DNA of 64,000 bases, taken from Leptospira stimsonii. Lineage in GTDB: Bacteria > Spirochaetota > Leptospiria > Leptospirales > Leptospiraceae. Shown piece after piece: positions 1-10,269 of this stretch; positions within the stretch are counted from its first letter, which is position 1; every line of letters starts with the position of its first letter. Location of the stretch: assembly GCF_003545875.1 (NCBI RefSeq), contig NZ_QHCS01000001.1, forward strand, positions 496,001 to 560,000, in the 5' to 3' direction. Made by a program: the position numbers and the translations under genes. The notes under the pieces are model-generated. The model did not search any database. It saw only the letters and a list, made by a program, of their open reading frames with translations, and was not told the origin of the DNA.

Positions 1-1500
1 CGTAAAATCCGTAGAGCGATCTCCGACTTCAGTCACAAAATTGAAATTGCTAAATAAATTTCCGTTAATGATTCTTTCCGAAACGTAAGGCATTAAAATT
101 CGATCTGAAAATACCCGATAGGCTTCTCCTTGTACCTCGAAGCGGGATTTGAACGGATTAATTTTAGATTTTCCTAATATTTCTCCATTATAAATATATG
201 CGTGAAAACTCGAAATTGTTACCCATGGGTAACTGTATTTTACGTCCGCTTTTAAAACTGGGAAACGATGTTTTAGCGCATAGACGTTTCTCAGATCGGC
301 AGTGAAATAAAAAACTCCGTCCGGTCTTTTGGGATCGTCGAACGCTGTGGTAAATTCGAATAATTTTGCGAATCGGAAAACGCTATGGTAATCTAGATAA
401 TTTGCGGAAATTTGAAACGATGCGTTTGTCTTTTGATTCCATACGACTGTTCCTTTCGCCGAACCTTCCACGATTCCCGGCCATGTCAGAGTCATATAAG
501 GAAATTCTAATTTTTTATTCCGAATATCTAATTTAATTCCGAGATTTAATTTTATATCGCCGAAAGGGTTTCCGCCCTTGTATGCGAAATTTTTGGCTTG
601 AGCGGTGATGTTGAAATTGATCGTTTCAAAGGGTGATTTCTTAACCTGGACTGTTCCGTTTAGGACGGTTTTTGTGAAATCGGCTTTCGGAAAAATGAAG
701 AATAGATCTCGAAAAATGGATAAGGAACAATTATCAAAGATAACGGTGGTTTGAAATTCGAGCTTATCCAGAGTTGTAGGGAATGCATCCAGACCCGCAT
801 TTCCGTAGATCTGGAAACTCTGACCGTCTAATTTTCCGACTAAGTTTACATCCAACGTATCTCCATAAAATGATATTTCGAATGAGGATTTCCAAAGATA
901 AATTCCGTAGGTTCGAGTATGTGTGTCGTCCTGATAATTGATGTAAAAATTTTCAATGTGAACGTTTTTGAGACCGATCTTAAGCATTTCGTTCGGATTG
1001 AATGGAGTCGGAATTGTGGCAGATGGCGGATCAAAAATTCGAACCGTATTAGATTTGTGAGTATGCTCCGGATCGTCTTTTTCTTTTTGCAAATATTCGA
1101 TTAAATTGATCGAGCCATCCTTTGACTTGTGAAGATTTATATTACCACCGGAAATATAAATGTCTCGAATTTCGACCTTTTGGCCCAGCAATCCGAACCA
1201 AGAAATATCGATTTTGATCTGGTCGCTGATCCCTACGATAATATCACCTTTCCTTACGATGACTGAATTCAGTTCGATGCCGGGAAATGGAAATAGAAGA
1301 AGATCCGATCGATCGACTTGAATTTCTAAACCGGTCGACTTTTCGATTTCGGAAAGAATAAAATCCTTATAAAAATCCTGACGGGAAAGAATCGGTAGGA
1401 TCGTAAAAAGCGCAAGTAGGAGAACTTGAAAAAGGAGAATCGCTAGAAATTTGATTCGATTATTATATAAGAAAAATTTAATGCGATGGAGAGATTTCAT
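1..1500 (-). CDS. AsmA-like membrane-anchored protein (3' part beyond window)
   Basis: The minus frame is open from an ATG at 1498-1500 to the left edge, so only the N-terminal part of the protein is present. It starts with basic residues and a single hydrophobic segment (about residues 18-38). After this comes a long stretch rich in beta-strand with an AsmA-like beginning: a short loop, a helix ending in 'STGLEIQVDRSD', then 'FPGIELNSVIV' and 'ISGGNINLHKSKDGSINL'. AsmA/TamB-type proteins are inner-membrane-anchored and are thought to act in lipid or outer-membrane homeostasis; that role is family knowledge. The start codon overlaps the TGA of the upstream ATPase gene (1497-1499) by an ATGA junction, so it is translationally coupled to the transporter operon. 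The C-terminus cannot be assessed. Confidence 0.75.
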   Translation of the reverse strand, partial: MKSLHRIKFFLYNNRIKFLAILLFQVLLLALFTILPILSRQDFYKDFILSEIEKSTGLEIQVDRSDLLLFPFPGIELNSVIVRKGDIIVGISDQIKIDISWFGLLGQKVEIRDIYISGGNINLHKSKDGSINLIEYLQKEKDDPEHTHKSNTVRIFDPPSATIPTPFNPNEMLKIGLKNVHIENFYINYQDDTHTRTYGIYLWKSSFEISFYGDTLDVNLVGKLDGQSFQIYGNAGLDAFPTTLDKLEFQTTVIFDNCSLSIFRDLFFIFPKADFTKTVLNGTVQVKKSPFETINFNITAQAKNFAYKGGNPFGDIKLNLGIKLDIRNKKLEFPYMTLTWPGIVEGSAKGTVVWNQKTNASFQISANYLDYHSVFRFAKLFEFTTAFDDPKRPDGVFYFTADLRNVYALKHRFPVLKADVKYSYPWVTISSFHAYIYNGEILGKSKINPFKSRFEVQGEAYRVFSDRILMPYVSERIINGNLFSNFNFVTEVGDRSTDFT

Positions 1501-2459
1501 TTTCCTCGTTCCAAAGGAAAGTGGCACAACACTTTTTGATCGGCTTCCCGATTTTTCCAACTCGGGAATTCTGATTTACAGATATCTTGAGCGATAGGAC
1601 AGCGAGTGTGAAAATGGCAACCTGAAGGTTTGTTAACAGTACTCGGTAATTCTCCTTTGAGTGGTGTTCTAACTTTTTTACGGTCGTAGACGTCGAATGT
1701 GGATTGAAATAGAGCCTTTGTATAAGGATGGGCCGGGGAAGAAACGATATCTTTCGTTTTACCAATTTCTACGATTTTTCCCAAATACATTACGGCAATC
1801 CGATCCGAAATAGATTTTACCACACCTAAATCGTGAGAGATAAATAAATAGGAGAGACCGAACTCATTTTTTAATTCGACGAGGAGTTTTAAAACTTGAG
1901 TTCCTGTGGAAACATCCAGCGCGGAGACGGATTCGTCGCAGATGAGAAACTTAGGTTTTAGGATCAGCGCCCTTGCAATCGCAATTCTCTGTCTTTGGCC
2001 TCCGGAGAATTCATGCGGAAAACGAGTGAGAATATCCGAGGATAAATTGACTCGTTCTAAGATGGCTTTGATTTTTTCCTGCGCCTCTTCTTCCGTAAGT
2101 TTTTCGTGAATCTCCAGTCCTTCCTTTAAGATTTCGGAGATTGTCATTCTCGGATTTAAGGAAGAATAGGGGTCCTGAAAGATGATCTGAATGTTTTTCC
2201 TAAAAGGAAAAAATTCGGAATTGGGAAGGGAAGTGATCTCTTGATCTTCAAAAAAGATCGTACCGGATTCCGGTTGTAAAAGTTTTACCAGACCTCGTCC
2301 CAGTGTGGACTTTCCACAACCTGATTCTCCCACAAGACCGAGAATTTCATTGCTTTCTATTTCTAAGCTGATTCCGTCTACGGCCGCGATTCGATTCTTC
2401 TTAAATCCGAAACCTGATTTGGAATAAAAGCTGATTGTTAAGTCTTGAATACGAATCAT
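1497..2459 (-). CDS. Peptide ABC transporter ATP-binding subunit (OppF/DppF type)
   Basis: This is a 320-residue ATPase of an oligopeptide/dipeptide-type importer, energising the permeases encoded upstream. Visible motifs are Walker A GESGCGKST (44-52), the Q-loop near 'IIFQDPYSS', the signature FSGGQ (151-155), Walker B FLICDE (171-176) and an H-loop 'ISHD'. The C-terminal cysteine-bearing tail (about 282-313, 'CHFHTRCP') is typical of the OppD/OppF subfamily. It lies 9 bp after the companion ATPase gene and overlaps the following AsmA-like gene by 4 bp. The permeases in this operon resemble YejB and YejE. In Escherichia coli YejF fuses both ATPase halves, whereas here they are two separate genes. 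The substrate is not determined by sequence. Confidence 0.93.
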   Translation of the reverse strand: MIRIQDLTISFYSKSGFGFKKNRIAAVDGISLEIESNEILGLVGESGCGKSTLGRGLVKLLQPESGTIFFEDQEITSLPNSEFFPFRKNIQIIFQDPYSSLNPRMTISEILKEGLEIHEKLTEEEAQEKIKAILERVNLSSDILTRFPHEFSGGQRQRIAIARALILKPKFLICDESVSALDVSTGTQVLKLLVELKNEFGLSYLFISHDLGVVKSISDRIAVMYLGKIVEIGKTKDIVSSPAHPYTKALFQSTFDVYDRKKVRTPLKGELPSTVNKPSGCHFHTRCPIAQDICKSEFPSWKNREADQKVLCHFPLERGK

Positions 2460-2468
2460 GAGATACTC

Positions 2469-3464
2469 TTAATTTGAGTCCGGTTTTTGAGAAAGAAAAC
2501 AAGCTGACTGATGCAATTCCTCACCTGACTCAATAGAGAACAATCCAGGCTTGCTTTCTTTGCACGTATTAAACACGGACTTACAACGTGTGGAATAATG
2601 ACATCCATGCGGGTATTGATCCGGTGAGGGCACGATTCCTTGGATGGGAAGAAGATCATGAACCGATTTTGCCAGTGAGGGAATCGACCTGAGTAAGTCG
2701 ATCGTATAAGGATGATTTGGCGAATCGATTACGGAATCAGTTCCCCCAAGTTCGGCGATTCTTCCGGCATACATCACTGCGATTCTGTGCGCGATCGTTC
2801 CAACGAGTCCGAAATCGTGAGAAATAAAGAGGATGGACATTCGATTCTGCTTTTGCAAATTCAAAAGTAATTCCACAAGTTGGGCTTGAATCGTTACATC
2901 GATCGCACTCGTGGGTTCGTCCGCAATGAGAAGAGAAGGGTCGCACATCAATGCCATCGCGATACTGATCCTTTGCAAAATTCCACCACTCATCTGATTC
3001 GGATAAGAATAGAGTCTTTGTTTGATGTCGGTGATTCCAACTGAAGAAAGAAGATGTTCCGCTTTTTCGACGGCCTCCTTTCGATTGGAAGAAATATGCA
3101 ACAGATAGGCTTCGATCATCTGCTCTTCGATCTTCATCAAAGGATTCAACGCGGCGAACGGTTCTTGAAATACGTAAGAAATTTCTTTCCCACGAATTTT
3201 TCTCAATTCTTCCGGTGAAAGTTTTAACAGATCTCTTCCTTGATAAAGGATTTCTCCGGACTTCACTCGGGATATATTGGAAGGAATGAGTCTTGTAAGC
3301 GCGAGCGCGGTCAATGATTTGCCACAGCCAGATTCTCCGATCAAGGAAAGAATTTCTCCTTCCTTAACTTCGAATGTCAAATTTTGCAGAACCGGAAGCC
3401 AGCGATTTTCAGAGAGAAGATCGAGGGAAAAATTCTTCACCTGTAAGAGATTCGAGGACGTCAT
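2469..3464 (-). CDS. Peptide ABC transporter ATP-binding subunit (OppD/DppD type)
   Basis: This is a 331-residue ABC ATPase, the partner of the OppF-type subunit downstream. Walker A GESGCGKS is at 43-50, the Q-loop lies in 'YVFQEPFAALNP', the signature is MSGGI (158-162, the usual OppD variant of LSGGQ), Walker B is LLIADE (178-183) and the D-loop 'SAIDV' follows. The C-terminal oligopeptide-transporter tail with Cys residues ('HYSTRCK') is present. The ATG overlaps the stop of the preceding permease gene by 4 bp, so the complex should be made stoichiometrically. The likely complex is two permeases plus this ATPase and its partner at the inner membrane. Confidence 0.93.
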   Translation of the reverse strand: MTSSNLLQVKNFSLDLLSENRWLPVLQNLTFEVKEGEILSLIGESGCGKSLTALALTRLIPSNISRVKSGEILYQGRDLLKLSPEELRKIRGKEISYVFQEPFAALNPLMKIEEQMIEAYLLHISSNRKEAVEKAEHLLSSVGITDIKQRLYSYPNQMSGGILQRISIAMALMCDPSLLIADEPTSAIDVTIQAQLVELLLNLQKQNRMSILFISHDFGLVGTIAHRIAVMYAGRIAELGGTDSVIDSPNHPYTIDLLRSIPSLAKSVHDLLPIQGIVPSPDQYPHGCHYSTRCKSVFNTCKESKPGLFSIESGEELHQSACFLSQKPDSN

Positions 3465-4500
3465 TCGTAGACCGCCTTTTCTCTCGAATCAAAAGAATCG
3501 CGCAAACCTTCTCCGATGAATGAGGTCAAAAGAATCGTCAGAAAAAGAGCCGCCGATGGAAACGTAATCAACCACCAAGCGCTCAATCGTTCCCTTCCTT
3601 GACCGATCATTTCACCCCAAGAAGGATTCGGCGCTGGAATTCCGTAACCCAAGAAATCGAGCGCGCTCAAAATCGATATCGATCCGATCAAAGTGAACGG
3701 TAAAAAAGTGACTAAAGGTGTGATCGCGTTCGGAAGAATATGCCTTACCATGATTCGAAACGAACTCACACCGAGAGCTTTGGCAGAATCCACATAGGTC
3801 AACTGTTTGAGTTTGTAAAACTCACCTCGCATATAATACGAAATTCCGATCCAACTCAACGCGCCGTAGGTTACGAGAAGAACGCCGAAGCCTCTCCCGA
3901 AAAATGCGCCAACGATGAGAATCAAATATAAGAATGGAATCGCTGAAAGGATTTCGATGATTCTTTGCATCAAGATATCCAACTTACCGCCGAAGTAACC
4001 TTGCATTCCGCCGATTAAAGTTCCCATCGCCAATTCTAAAAATACGAGAATAAGTCCGAAGCTTAGGGCGTTGCGATACGCGTAAAAAACCCTCGTGAAA
4101 ACGTCTCTTCCCCGATCGTCCGTCCCGAGCCAGTGTTTTGCATTCGGAGCCGAAGGAGGCGTATCACCTTCTTCCAAACTCTCGAGATTGTCTTCGTTGT
4201 AACCGTAAGGAACCGGTGCGAATAAAATCCAATTTGAGCCGGTTTGAAAGTCTTCTCTGAGCGCGAGTTTTTTATAGTTGGGTGGAGTTAGATTCTCCCC
4301 TCCGAACTGCGACTCGGGATAAAAAGAAAAAACAGGATAACTCCATTTTCCTTGATAACTAACGATCAGAGGCTGATTTGTAGCGATCAAAGGAGCGAAC
4401 AATGAAATCGCATAAGAAATAATTAATGTGTTTAGAGCGTACCAGGCTCGACGATTCGCTCTAAACTTAGAAAATCTTTTTTTTAAAATCGGACTTAGGA

Positions 4501-4504
<4 letters not shown>
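3461..4504 (-). CDS. Peptide ABC transporter permease, YejE-like (OppC family)
   Basis: This 347-residue inner-membrane permease has one N-terminal transmembrane helix (about 24-44), a long periplasmic insertion (about 45-135), then the five-helix BPD_transp_1 core with the EAA-type loop around 'DSAKALGVSSFRIMVRHILPNA'. The periplasmic part ('NQPLIVSYQGKWSYPVF', 'FGGENLT', 'HWLGTDDRGRDV') follows E. coli YejE closely, which is why I place it in the YejABEF (microcin C/peptide) branch rather than generic DppC. Its start overlaps the YejB-like stop by 4 bp and its stop overlaps the next ATPase start by 4 bp. Substrate specificity is an inference from homologues; no substrate-binding protein gene is adjacent. 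Confidence 0.9.
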
Positions 4505-5512
<1,008 letters not shown>

Positions 5513-5628
5513 TCATATCCGTCTCCCGGAAAAACAGTTTCGAGGAAACAGATCACAAGACAAAGTCTTTTTCAAAAAAAGAATTTCAATAAATGTTAAG
5601 AGAAATCAAAGAATCCGCTGATTTTCTT

Positions 5629-6738
5629 CTAATTCTGATTTCCCTTCAGTTCAAGATAACCGGTCCCTTTGACTTTTTTTCCATCTCGAGTTCCTGAAAT
5701 CCGAACGGCTCCTTCCCAATAACTGAATCCGGTCGTCGGTCTAGAATCGAATTCTTGATCTTCAAAAACGGGTTCGATTTTTAAATCCAGAATCGCTTCT
5801 TTTTCCGAGGAAGCAGTGATTAGATTCCAACGAAGAGGATATTCCTTTTGAGTCGTTTTACTTTTCCATTTTGAAGAATCGTGAGAAAATAAAACCTCTC
5901 CTTCGCGTTCCAAGCCGATTTTTTTTCCGGAATTCAATCTAACGCTGGCAAAGGATTCCGATCTTGAATTTGGAGATTCTCTAAAATTGAACGCCATAAT
6001 TTTCGTTCCGTCTTCCAGTTGAATGCAAATCCAATCCCAGGAATTGGACTGATTCGAAAGTTCGGCGTTCTCAGAAGAATCGAAAGGGCTACTCCATTCA
6101 TGATCCATCCAAGAATCCCCGCTTACGATTTGGATTTTTTTCTCTCCGATCCTAAGTTCTCCTTTTGTAAAAAGTCCGGGGATACTATAATAATAAGAAT
6201 AGAAATTCGGATTCTTTCTGCTCTTGATCGATTTCCCCTTATCACCGTGCAGAAGAATGTCCGAAGGTTTCGCGGTCAATTTTAGATCTAAGGAAAGGGA
6301 AGAATTTTCCGGATCTCGCGCCAAAAGATGGAATTCAGTTTTCCCAAGAATTTTCATCGAATAATTTCCGCTAAAGATTTTTTCAGAGTCATAACCGGCC
6401 ATTCCACCTAACTTGCGTTCTATGGTCTGGGCGATCTTGTGATTTCGATTTTCGAAATCGGAGATGGCGAAATGAACGGGAAAGACTTCCTTATTCTTCC
6501 CGAATGTTCCTTTGAAAAAACTGAGTTCGTATCCGTATTCTTTTCCTTCGACAGATTTTAATACGCCTACGAAATAACACCATTCCACTTTGTAGCGGGA
6601 GTGAAACGAATGATCTTTCGGAAAAACAAAGGGTCGCTCTTCGGCAAGAAGAGGATAGAAAAAGAAGAATAAAAGAAAGATTCCGATTCGACTTTTGATC
6701 GAGAGTAAGAAGAACTTGTATTGATTCCTTTTATTCAT
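5629..6738 (-). CDS. Secreted lipocalin-like hydrolase (CrtC/AttH family)
   Basis: This 369-residue exported protein is of the CrtC N-terminal lipocalin/AttH family. The ATG at 6736-6738 gives a basic N-terminus, a hydrophobic core (about 15-28) and a signal-peptidase-like site near 'LLA-EE'. The ORF could be extended upstream, but that would cross the divergent gene. Family motifs are 'VEWCYFVGVL', 'YELSFFKGTF', 'HFAISDFENR', 'GDSWMDHEWSS' and 'SWDWICIQLEDGTKIMAFNFR'. Related proteins are annotated as predicted secreted hydrolases or carotenoid 1,2-hydratases; no carotenoid genes are nearby, so the substrate is unknown. Its start is one base from that of the divergent gene, so the two promoters must overlap each other's 5' ends. 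Confidence 0.75.
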   Translation of the reverse strand: MNKRNQYKFFLLSIKSRIGIFLLFFFFYPLLAEERPFVFPKDHSFHSRYKVEWCYFVGVLKSVEGKEYGYELSFFKGTFGKNKEVFPVHFAISDFENRNHKIAQTIERKLGGMAGYDSEKIFSGNYSMKILGKTEFHLLARDPENSSLSLDLKLTAKPSDILLHGDKGKSIKSRKNPNFYSYYYSIPGLFTKGELRIGEKKIQIVSGDSWMDHEWSSPFDSSENAELSNQSNSWDWICIQLEDGTKIMAFNFRESPNSRSESFASVRLNSGKKIGLEREGEVLFSHDSSKWKSKTTQKEYPLRWNLITASSEKEAILDLKIEPVFEDQEFDSRPTTGFSYWEGAVRISGTRDGKKVKGTGYLELKGNQN

Positions 6739-6739
6739 T

Positions 6740-8659
6740 ATGCGATTCTCCGAGATTTTCCAATTTTCAAAACTTCTTTCCGTTGGACTTTTACTTCCGC
6801 AGTTCGTCATTTTAGGAATCTATTTCAAGAAACTCTATTTTAAATTTCTTACCTTTTGTCCCAATCAAAACTTTTTGACATGGGATCCCGATGCTCGATT
6901 GGTTACCTCGATTCGAATGGCGGAAGCGTTTCGTTCTTTCGATCTTTGGACGCTTCTTAGATTGACCTTCGATTCTCCGACTTGGCCCGTGCTTCGTAAT
7001 TTCCCGGAAGCGTTGATTGTTTTCTTTTTTGGTCCGGGTGGAAGTCCTGTTTCCTTCTTAACGTTTGCGGAGTTGATCGTTTTATTCTGCATTGTTCCAT
7101 GGGTCCTCTTTCGATTTACTGAAAAACGCTCTTGGATCGCGATCGCATTTTTGTTTCCGATTTTCTGGGGTCCTTTGTTGCAAAATCCCGGATGGATGCA
7201 TTATACTTTTTCCGGAATGCTCGAGATCCAAGGTGGATTGTTTTATCTTCCCGCGATTCTTGCACTCTGGGAATTGCAAAGCTATTATTCATCCGAAGAA
7301 AATTCGAATAACCACTTGGATCGGGAGCTGAATAAAGAGAAAGCTCGGAAGACCGATTCTTATTCTCCTTGGTTTTTATTTTTTAGCGTAAACCTTTTGT
7401 TTCATACCAAATATCCATACGGTTATATCTTTGTCTTTTTCGGTTGTTTCTTTTTTTTCGTATTTCGTTTCGAAGAAACAAAAGATCTTTTTTTTCGTAT
7501 TTCAAATTCTTATAGAGAGAATATAAAAAAAACGATCCCGATTCTCATCGGAATTCTTCTTATGCTACTCCCCGTTCTTTTTTCCAAAGAGATCCTCCCG
7601 GGTAAAACAAAAGGACTTTTGCGTTATGTAGGCGCTCTTATCTTTTGGATCAGTGTCAGTTATTCTCTTTGGAAAGAATTTTATTCCATTCGTTTCGAAA
7701 AGGTAGAGTCCTCTTCCAAGAAGGAAATTTCTTCGGTCTGGAAGTATTTTTGGACGTCTTGTATTTTTCCGATCGGTTCCTGGGTTTTATTACATCCGGA
7801 TCGATTTTCCAGTTCGAATAGTACGATCGGACACGTTCAGGGAGCCGGGTCAATGCCGGGACAAGGCGACGGATCCGTTTTTTCCCTGACATACTTTCGG
7901 GAGATTCTGGAGAATTCGTTGTACGCTCCTTACGGAGGCGCTCTTCTTTTGTTCGGTTTATATTTGGGACTTTGTTTTGGAATTCTTCTTTATCAAAAAG
8001 AAAAACGAATCGAAGCTTCTTTCTTTCTCATACTTTCCATTTTTGTTTCGATTCTAGGTTTGACTTTGATGACTCCGAATCATCAGCCAAGACATATCTA
8101 TCATTTGTATCCGGCGATGTTTGTTTCCATCGGGATTTTTTGCTATGAAAGGTTCGTTTCTAAAAAGTTAATATTTCTTTCAGGAATAATGTATTCTATA
8201 TTTATAATATTGTTCACGGGTTATTCTACTTACAATTATTTCAATGTTTGGGAAAGAAGCAATCTGTGTTTTTCGGGAGTTGATCGGAGTTTGTATTATA
8301 CGGCAAACGACGCAGAAGAAGTTTTTATAAAGAATCTAAACAAACCATCCGTCTTCTGGAACCGACTTCCTCCGCAACATCACAATCGGCCGGATCTGAC
8401 ACTTTCATTCTTTCGGGCAGGTTTTATCAATCGTCAAGAAGTTCGGGAAAAACGAAGGAAAGAAGAATTCCGTTTCGAGAAAAATCGTTCGGAAAGGGAT
8501 TGGTTTATCGCCGCTCCGTCTTGCGAAGAGATCGAAGGAAATCTTTGGTCTTCTTCAGTAGAGCCCAAGTTTTCAAAAGAGGTCGAACAATTTCCGATTC
8601 GTGGGGGTTGTATCGTAAAAGTAAAAGGCGTTCCTTGGCTTATAAAAAACACTTCATAA
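6740..8659 (+). CDS. Large polytopic membrane protein, possible GT-C glycosyltransferase
   Basis: This 639-residue protein has many hydrophobic helices (at least ten by eye) and a short soluble C-terminal part (about 530-639). The first loop after the first helix carries acidic residues ('TWDPDARLVTSIRMAEAF'). That resembles the catalytic loop of GT-C-fold transferases using lipid-linked sugar donors. A late loop has 'NHQPRHIYHLYP'. I do not recognise a specific family, so the enzymatic call is an inference from topology only. The ATG at 6740 has no clear ribosome binding site and is immediately divergent from the lipocalin gene; the true start could be a little downstream. No partner gene follows. 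Confidence 0.6.
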   Translation: MRFSEIFQFSKLLSVGLLLPQFVILGIYFKKLYFKFLTFCPNQNFLTWDPDARLVTSIRMAEAFRSFDLWTLLRLTFDSPTWPVLRNFPEALIVFFFGPGGSPVSFLTFAELIVLFCIVPWVLFRFTEKRSWIAIAFLFPIFWGPLLQNPGWMHYTFSGMLEIQGGLFYLPAILALWELQSYYSSEENSNNHLDRELNKEKARKTDSYSPWFLFFSVNLLFHTKYPYGYIFVFFGCFFFFVFRFEETKDLFFRISNSYRENIKKTIPILIGILLMLLPVLFSKEILPGKTKGLLRYVGALIFWISVSYSLWKEFYSIRFEKVESSSKKEISSVWKYFWTSCIFPIGSWVLLHPDRFSSSNSTIGHVQGAGSMPGQGDGSVFSLTYFREILENSLYAPYGGALLLFGLYLGLCFGILLYQKEKRIEASFFLILSIFVSILGLTLMTPNHQPRHIYHLYPAMFVSIGIFCYERFVSKKLIFLSGIMYSIFIILFTGYSTYNYFNVWERSNLCFSGVDRSLYYTANDAEEVFIKNLNKPSVFWNRLPPQHHNRPDLTLSFFRAGFINRQEVREKRRKEEFRFEKNRSERDWFIAAPSCEEIEGNLWSSSVEPKFSKEVEQFPIRGGCIVKVKGVPWLIKNTS

Positions 8660-9173
8660 CTTTTGAAAGTGTCCGCTTCTCCCAAAAATCAGAAAAGAAA
8701 TCGTTTGTCATATTCGATCCGCAAAGAATGCGTGAGTTTCCACGGATTCGCTTCCTAACCGGTTTAAGAACTTTGTAACGGGATATTCCGGTTCAATTCC
8801 GATGGGAGTTCCTACATTCCGGTTCTCTCGACGAGTTCGTAGACTTTACTCGATCGAATCAATACGGATTCAATGGAAGGGAAAGCGGAAAGGACTTTTT
8901 TTGAATGGCCTTTTCTATTTTACCAATTTGGAACGGATGGGATTTGTTTTGGAAAGAATTTCAATTCGGGGTCAAATCGATTTTTTTTACAAGTTTTGCG
9001 ACAGGGATCGAAATGGAAATCCTGCAATGCGCGATCGTTTCGTTTTTGTTCTTCTTTGTTCAAAAAGTTTTGATAGCGCTTTGCAGATTGGAATGAAGAG
9101 CCCGGTCCTGCGCCGACCACGGTTCCTTTCTTTTTGAATCGATGCGATGTATGGCGCAGGAGTCACCCGAAAC
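8660..9173. other. Intergenic gap with no convincing gene
   Basis: This 514-bp gap lies between two convergent genes. Short ORFs occur in several frames at once (about 8802-9137 plus and 8920-9120 minus) but none has a ribosome binding site, a hydrophobic or motif pattern I recognise, or an advantage over the others. A copy of the short repeat seen at 10130 is present at 8803-8816. An inverted repeat tcctgcgcc (9106-9114) / ggcgcagga (9153-9161) sits just beyond the 3' end of the CPBP gene and might fold at that transcript's end, but the 38-base loop makes it a weak terminator candidate. Decayed coding DNA is possible but not shown. Confidence 0.5.
8803..8816. repeat. Degenerate copy of TGTAGGA-GT-TCCTACA repeat
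   Basis: The sequence tgggagttcctaca shares 'GGAGTTCCTACA' with the copies at 10130-10145 and 10270-10281. The left arm carries mismatches, so the palindrome is imperfect here. It lies in the non-coding gap after the polytopic protein gene. Confidence 0.5.
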
Positions 9174-10085
9174 TTATATCAGTTTTTTCCAAACATAAAT
9201 TCCTGTAAAAAATTCCATTCCGGCGGCGAGGGCGATATGCGCGTAAAGTCCCCCTCGAATCGAATGGGTTCGAATGCTCAAAGCTCCCATCAACAAACCT
9301 CCGATAAACGAACTCAGGATTTCACCGTTCGGTTTTTGAAAGTGCACCAGTCCATAAACAAGTGCACTCATTCCCACCGCGTGATATCTTCCCGCTGGAG
9401 AAAGATAACGGATGAGAAATTTTCTGAAAAAGAATTCTGTAAAGTAGAAAGTCGCGAGATATACGGTCTCAAAGATCAGAGTTGTGATCCAAGTTGCATG
9501 ATAGAAGAATTGTTCGTTGCTCAAGGGCGCCCTCGGATAAAATTCCTTAAATCCGGGAATCAAAGATCCGATTGCGGATAGAACGATTCCGATGATCAAA
9601 ATCGGAAAGTAGGAAACGTTTTTCTTTTTTTTAAATGGGATCGGGTCGAATTTATTTCTGTAGAAATCATAGAATAAAGGAATCAAGAGGAGAGGAAATA
9701 ATTGGACCGTTTGCTTGAGAACCTTCCAAGACCAAAACATGGATTCCCTAGGAAAGTAAATGAGGATTTTATCATATGGTAGATCTAAAAGTTCAAGGCC
9801 GATCAGGCAAATCCAAAATACGACCAGAAACCCAGCAGAGCCTTTCTTTCGCAGAAGAAGTTTCCTTCTTTGTGAAAGATTCAAATAAAATAAGAATATT
9901 ATAATTCCATAAATCACTACCGAGGCGATCGACTTTGTTGGAAAATGTTTCGAAGTAAGAATGGGATACCCGTATTCCTCGTTGAAAAAAAGGATCAGAA
10001 AGAGCGAACCATAAAATCCAAAAAGTAGTTTGTAGATCTTTGAATTCTTCCGAAAAAAACCTTTTAAGACCGAAACGATTTCCAT
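9174..10085 (-). CDS. CPBP-family intramembrane protease-like protein (variant motif)
   Basis: This 303-residue protein has about eight transmembrane helices. The C-terminal half carries CPBP (Abi/CAAX-protease) hallmarks: E217-x3-R221 in 'FTEFFFRKF', a helix ending in H248 ('VYGLVHF') and H283 ('GLYAHIAL'). The canonical first motif is EExxxR; here the first glutamate is threonine (T216). The last motif, usually HxxxN/D, reads H-I-A-L-A. The protein may therefore be catalytically altered or simply divergent. Family members cleave membrane substrates or process prenylated peptides, but function here is unknown. A canonical paralogue is encoded at 18591-19502. Confidence 0.75.
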   Translation of the reverse strand: MEIVSVLKGFFRKNSKIYKLLFGFYGSLFLILFFNEEYGYPILTSKHFPTKSIASVVIYGIIIFLFYLNLSQRRKLLLRKKGSAGFLVVFWICLIGLELLDLPYDKILIYFPRESMFWSWKVLKQTVQLFPLLLIPLFYDFYRNKFDPIPFKKKKNVSYFPILIIGIVLSAIGSLIPGFKEFYPRAPLSNEQFFYHATWITTLIFETVYLATFYFTEFFFRKFLIRYLSPAGRYHAVGMSALVYGLVHFQKPNGEILSSFIGGLLMGALSIRTHSIRGGLYAHIALAAGMEFFTGIYVWKKLI

Positions 10086-10129
10086 TGAAACTGATTGGAG
10101 TTTGTCGAATCAGAATTTCCAATACTTTC

Positions 10130-10145
10130 TGTAGGAGTTCCTACA
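10130..10145. repeat. Palindromic repeat TGTAGGA-GT-TCCTACA
   Basis: A perfect 7-bp inverted repeat, tgtagga (10130-10136) and tcctaca (10139-10145), with a 2-base centre. A second copy, trimmed on its left arm, occurs at 10270-10281, and a degenerate one at 8803-8816. The two strong copies bracket a 125-bp non-coding segment upstream of the sulfate-assimilation operon. Confidence 0.65.
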
Positions 10146-10227
10146 AATGAGCGATTTTGTTTTTCGTTGCAAAGGGCGGCATTTTGTGATAGGGGGAAAG
10201 TTCGGAGAATTTCCCGCGAGCCCTCCT

Positions 10228-10244
10228 CCACCCAATCAGGGTGG
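10228..10244. other. GC-rich stem-loop between two repeat copies
   Basis: ccaccc (10228-10233) and gggtgg (10239-10244) form a perfect 6-bp stem with a 5-base loop, within a locally GC-rich patch (cccgcgag ... gcgcgcgcg). The stem-loop and the flanking TGTAGGA-type repeats may be one small intergenic repeat element. No open reading frame of note runs through it. Confidence 0.5.
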
Positions 10245-10269
10245 GCGCGCGCGTGTTTCTGCGGGGATC

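Noticed and set aside
9147..9581. 144-codon plus ORF overlapping the CPBP gene
   Set aside because: It is opposite a protein with clear CPBP motifs and membrane helices; no independent support.
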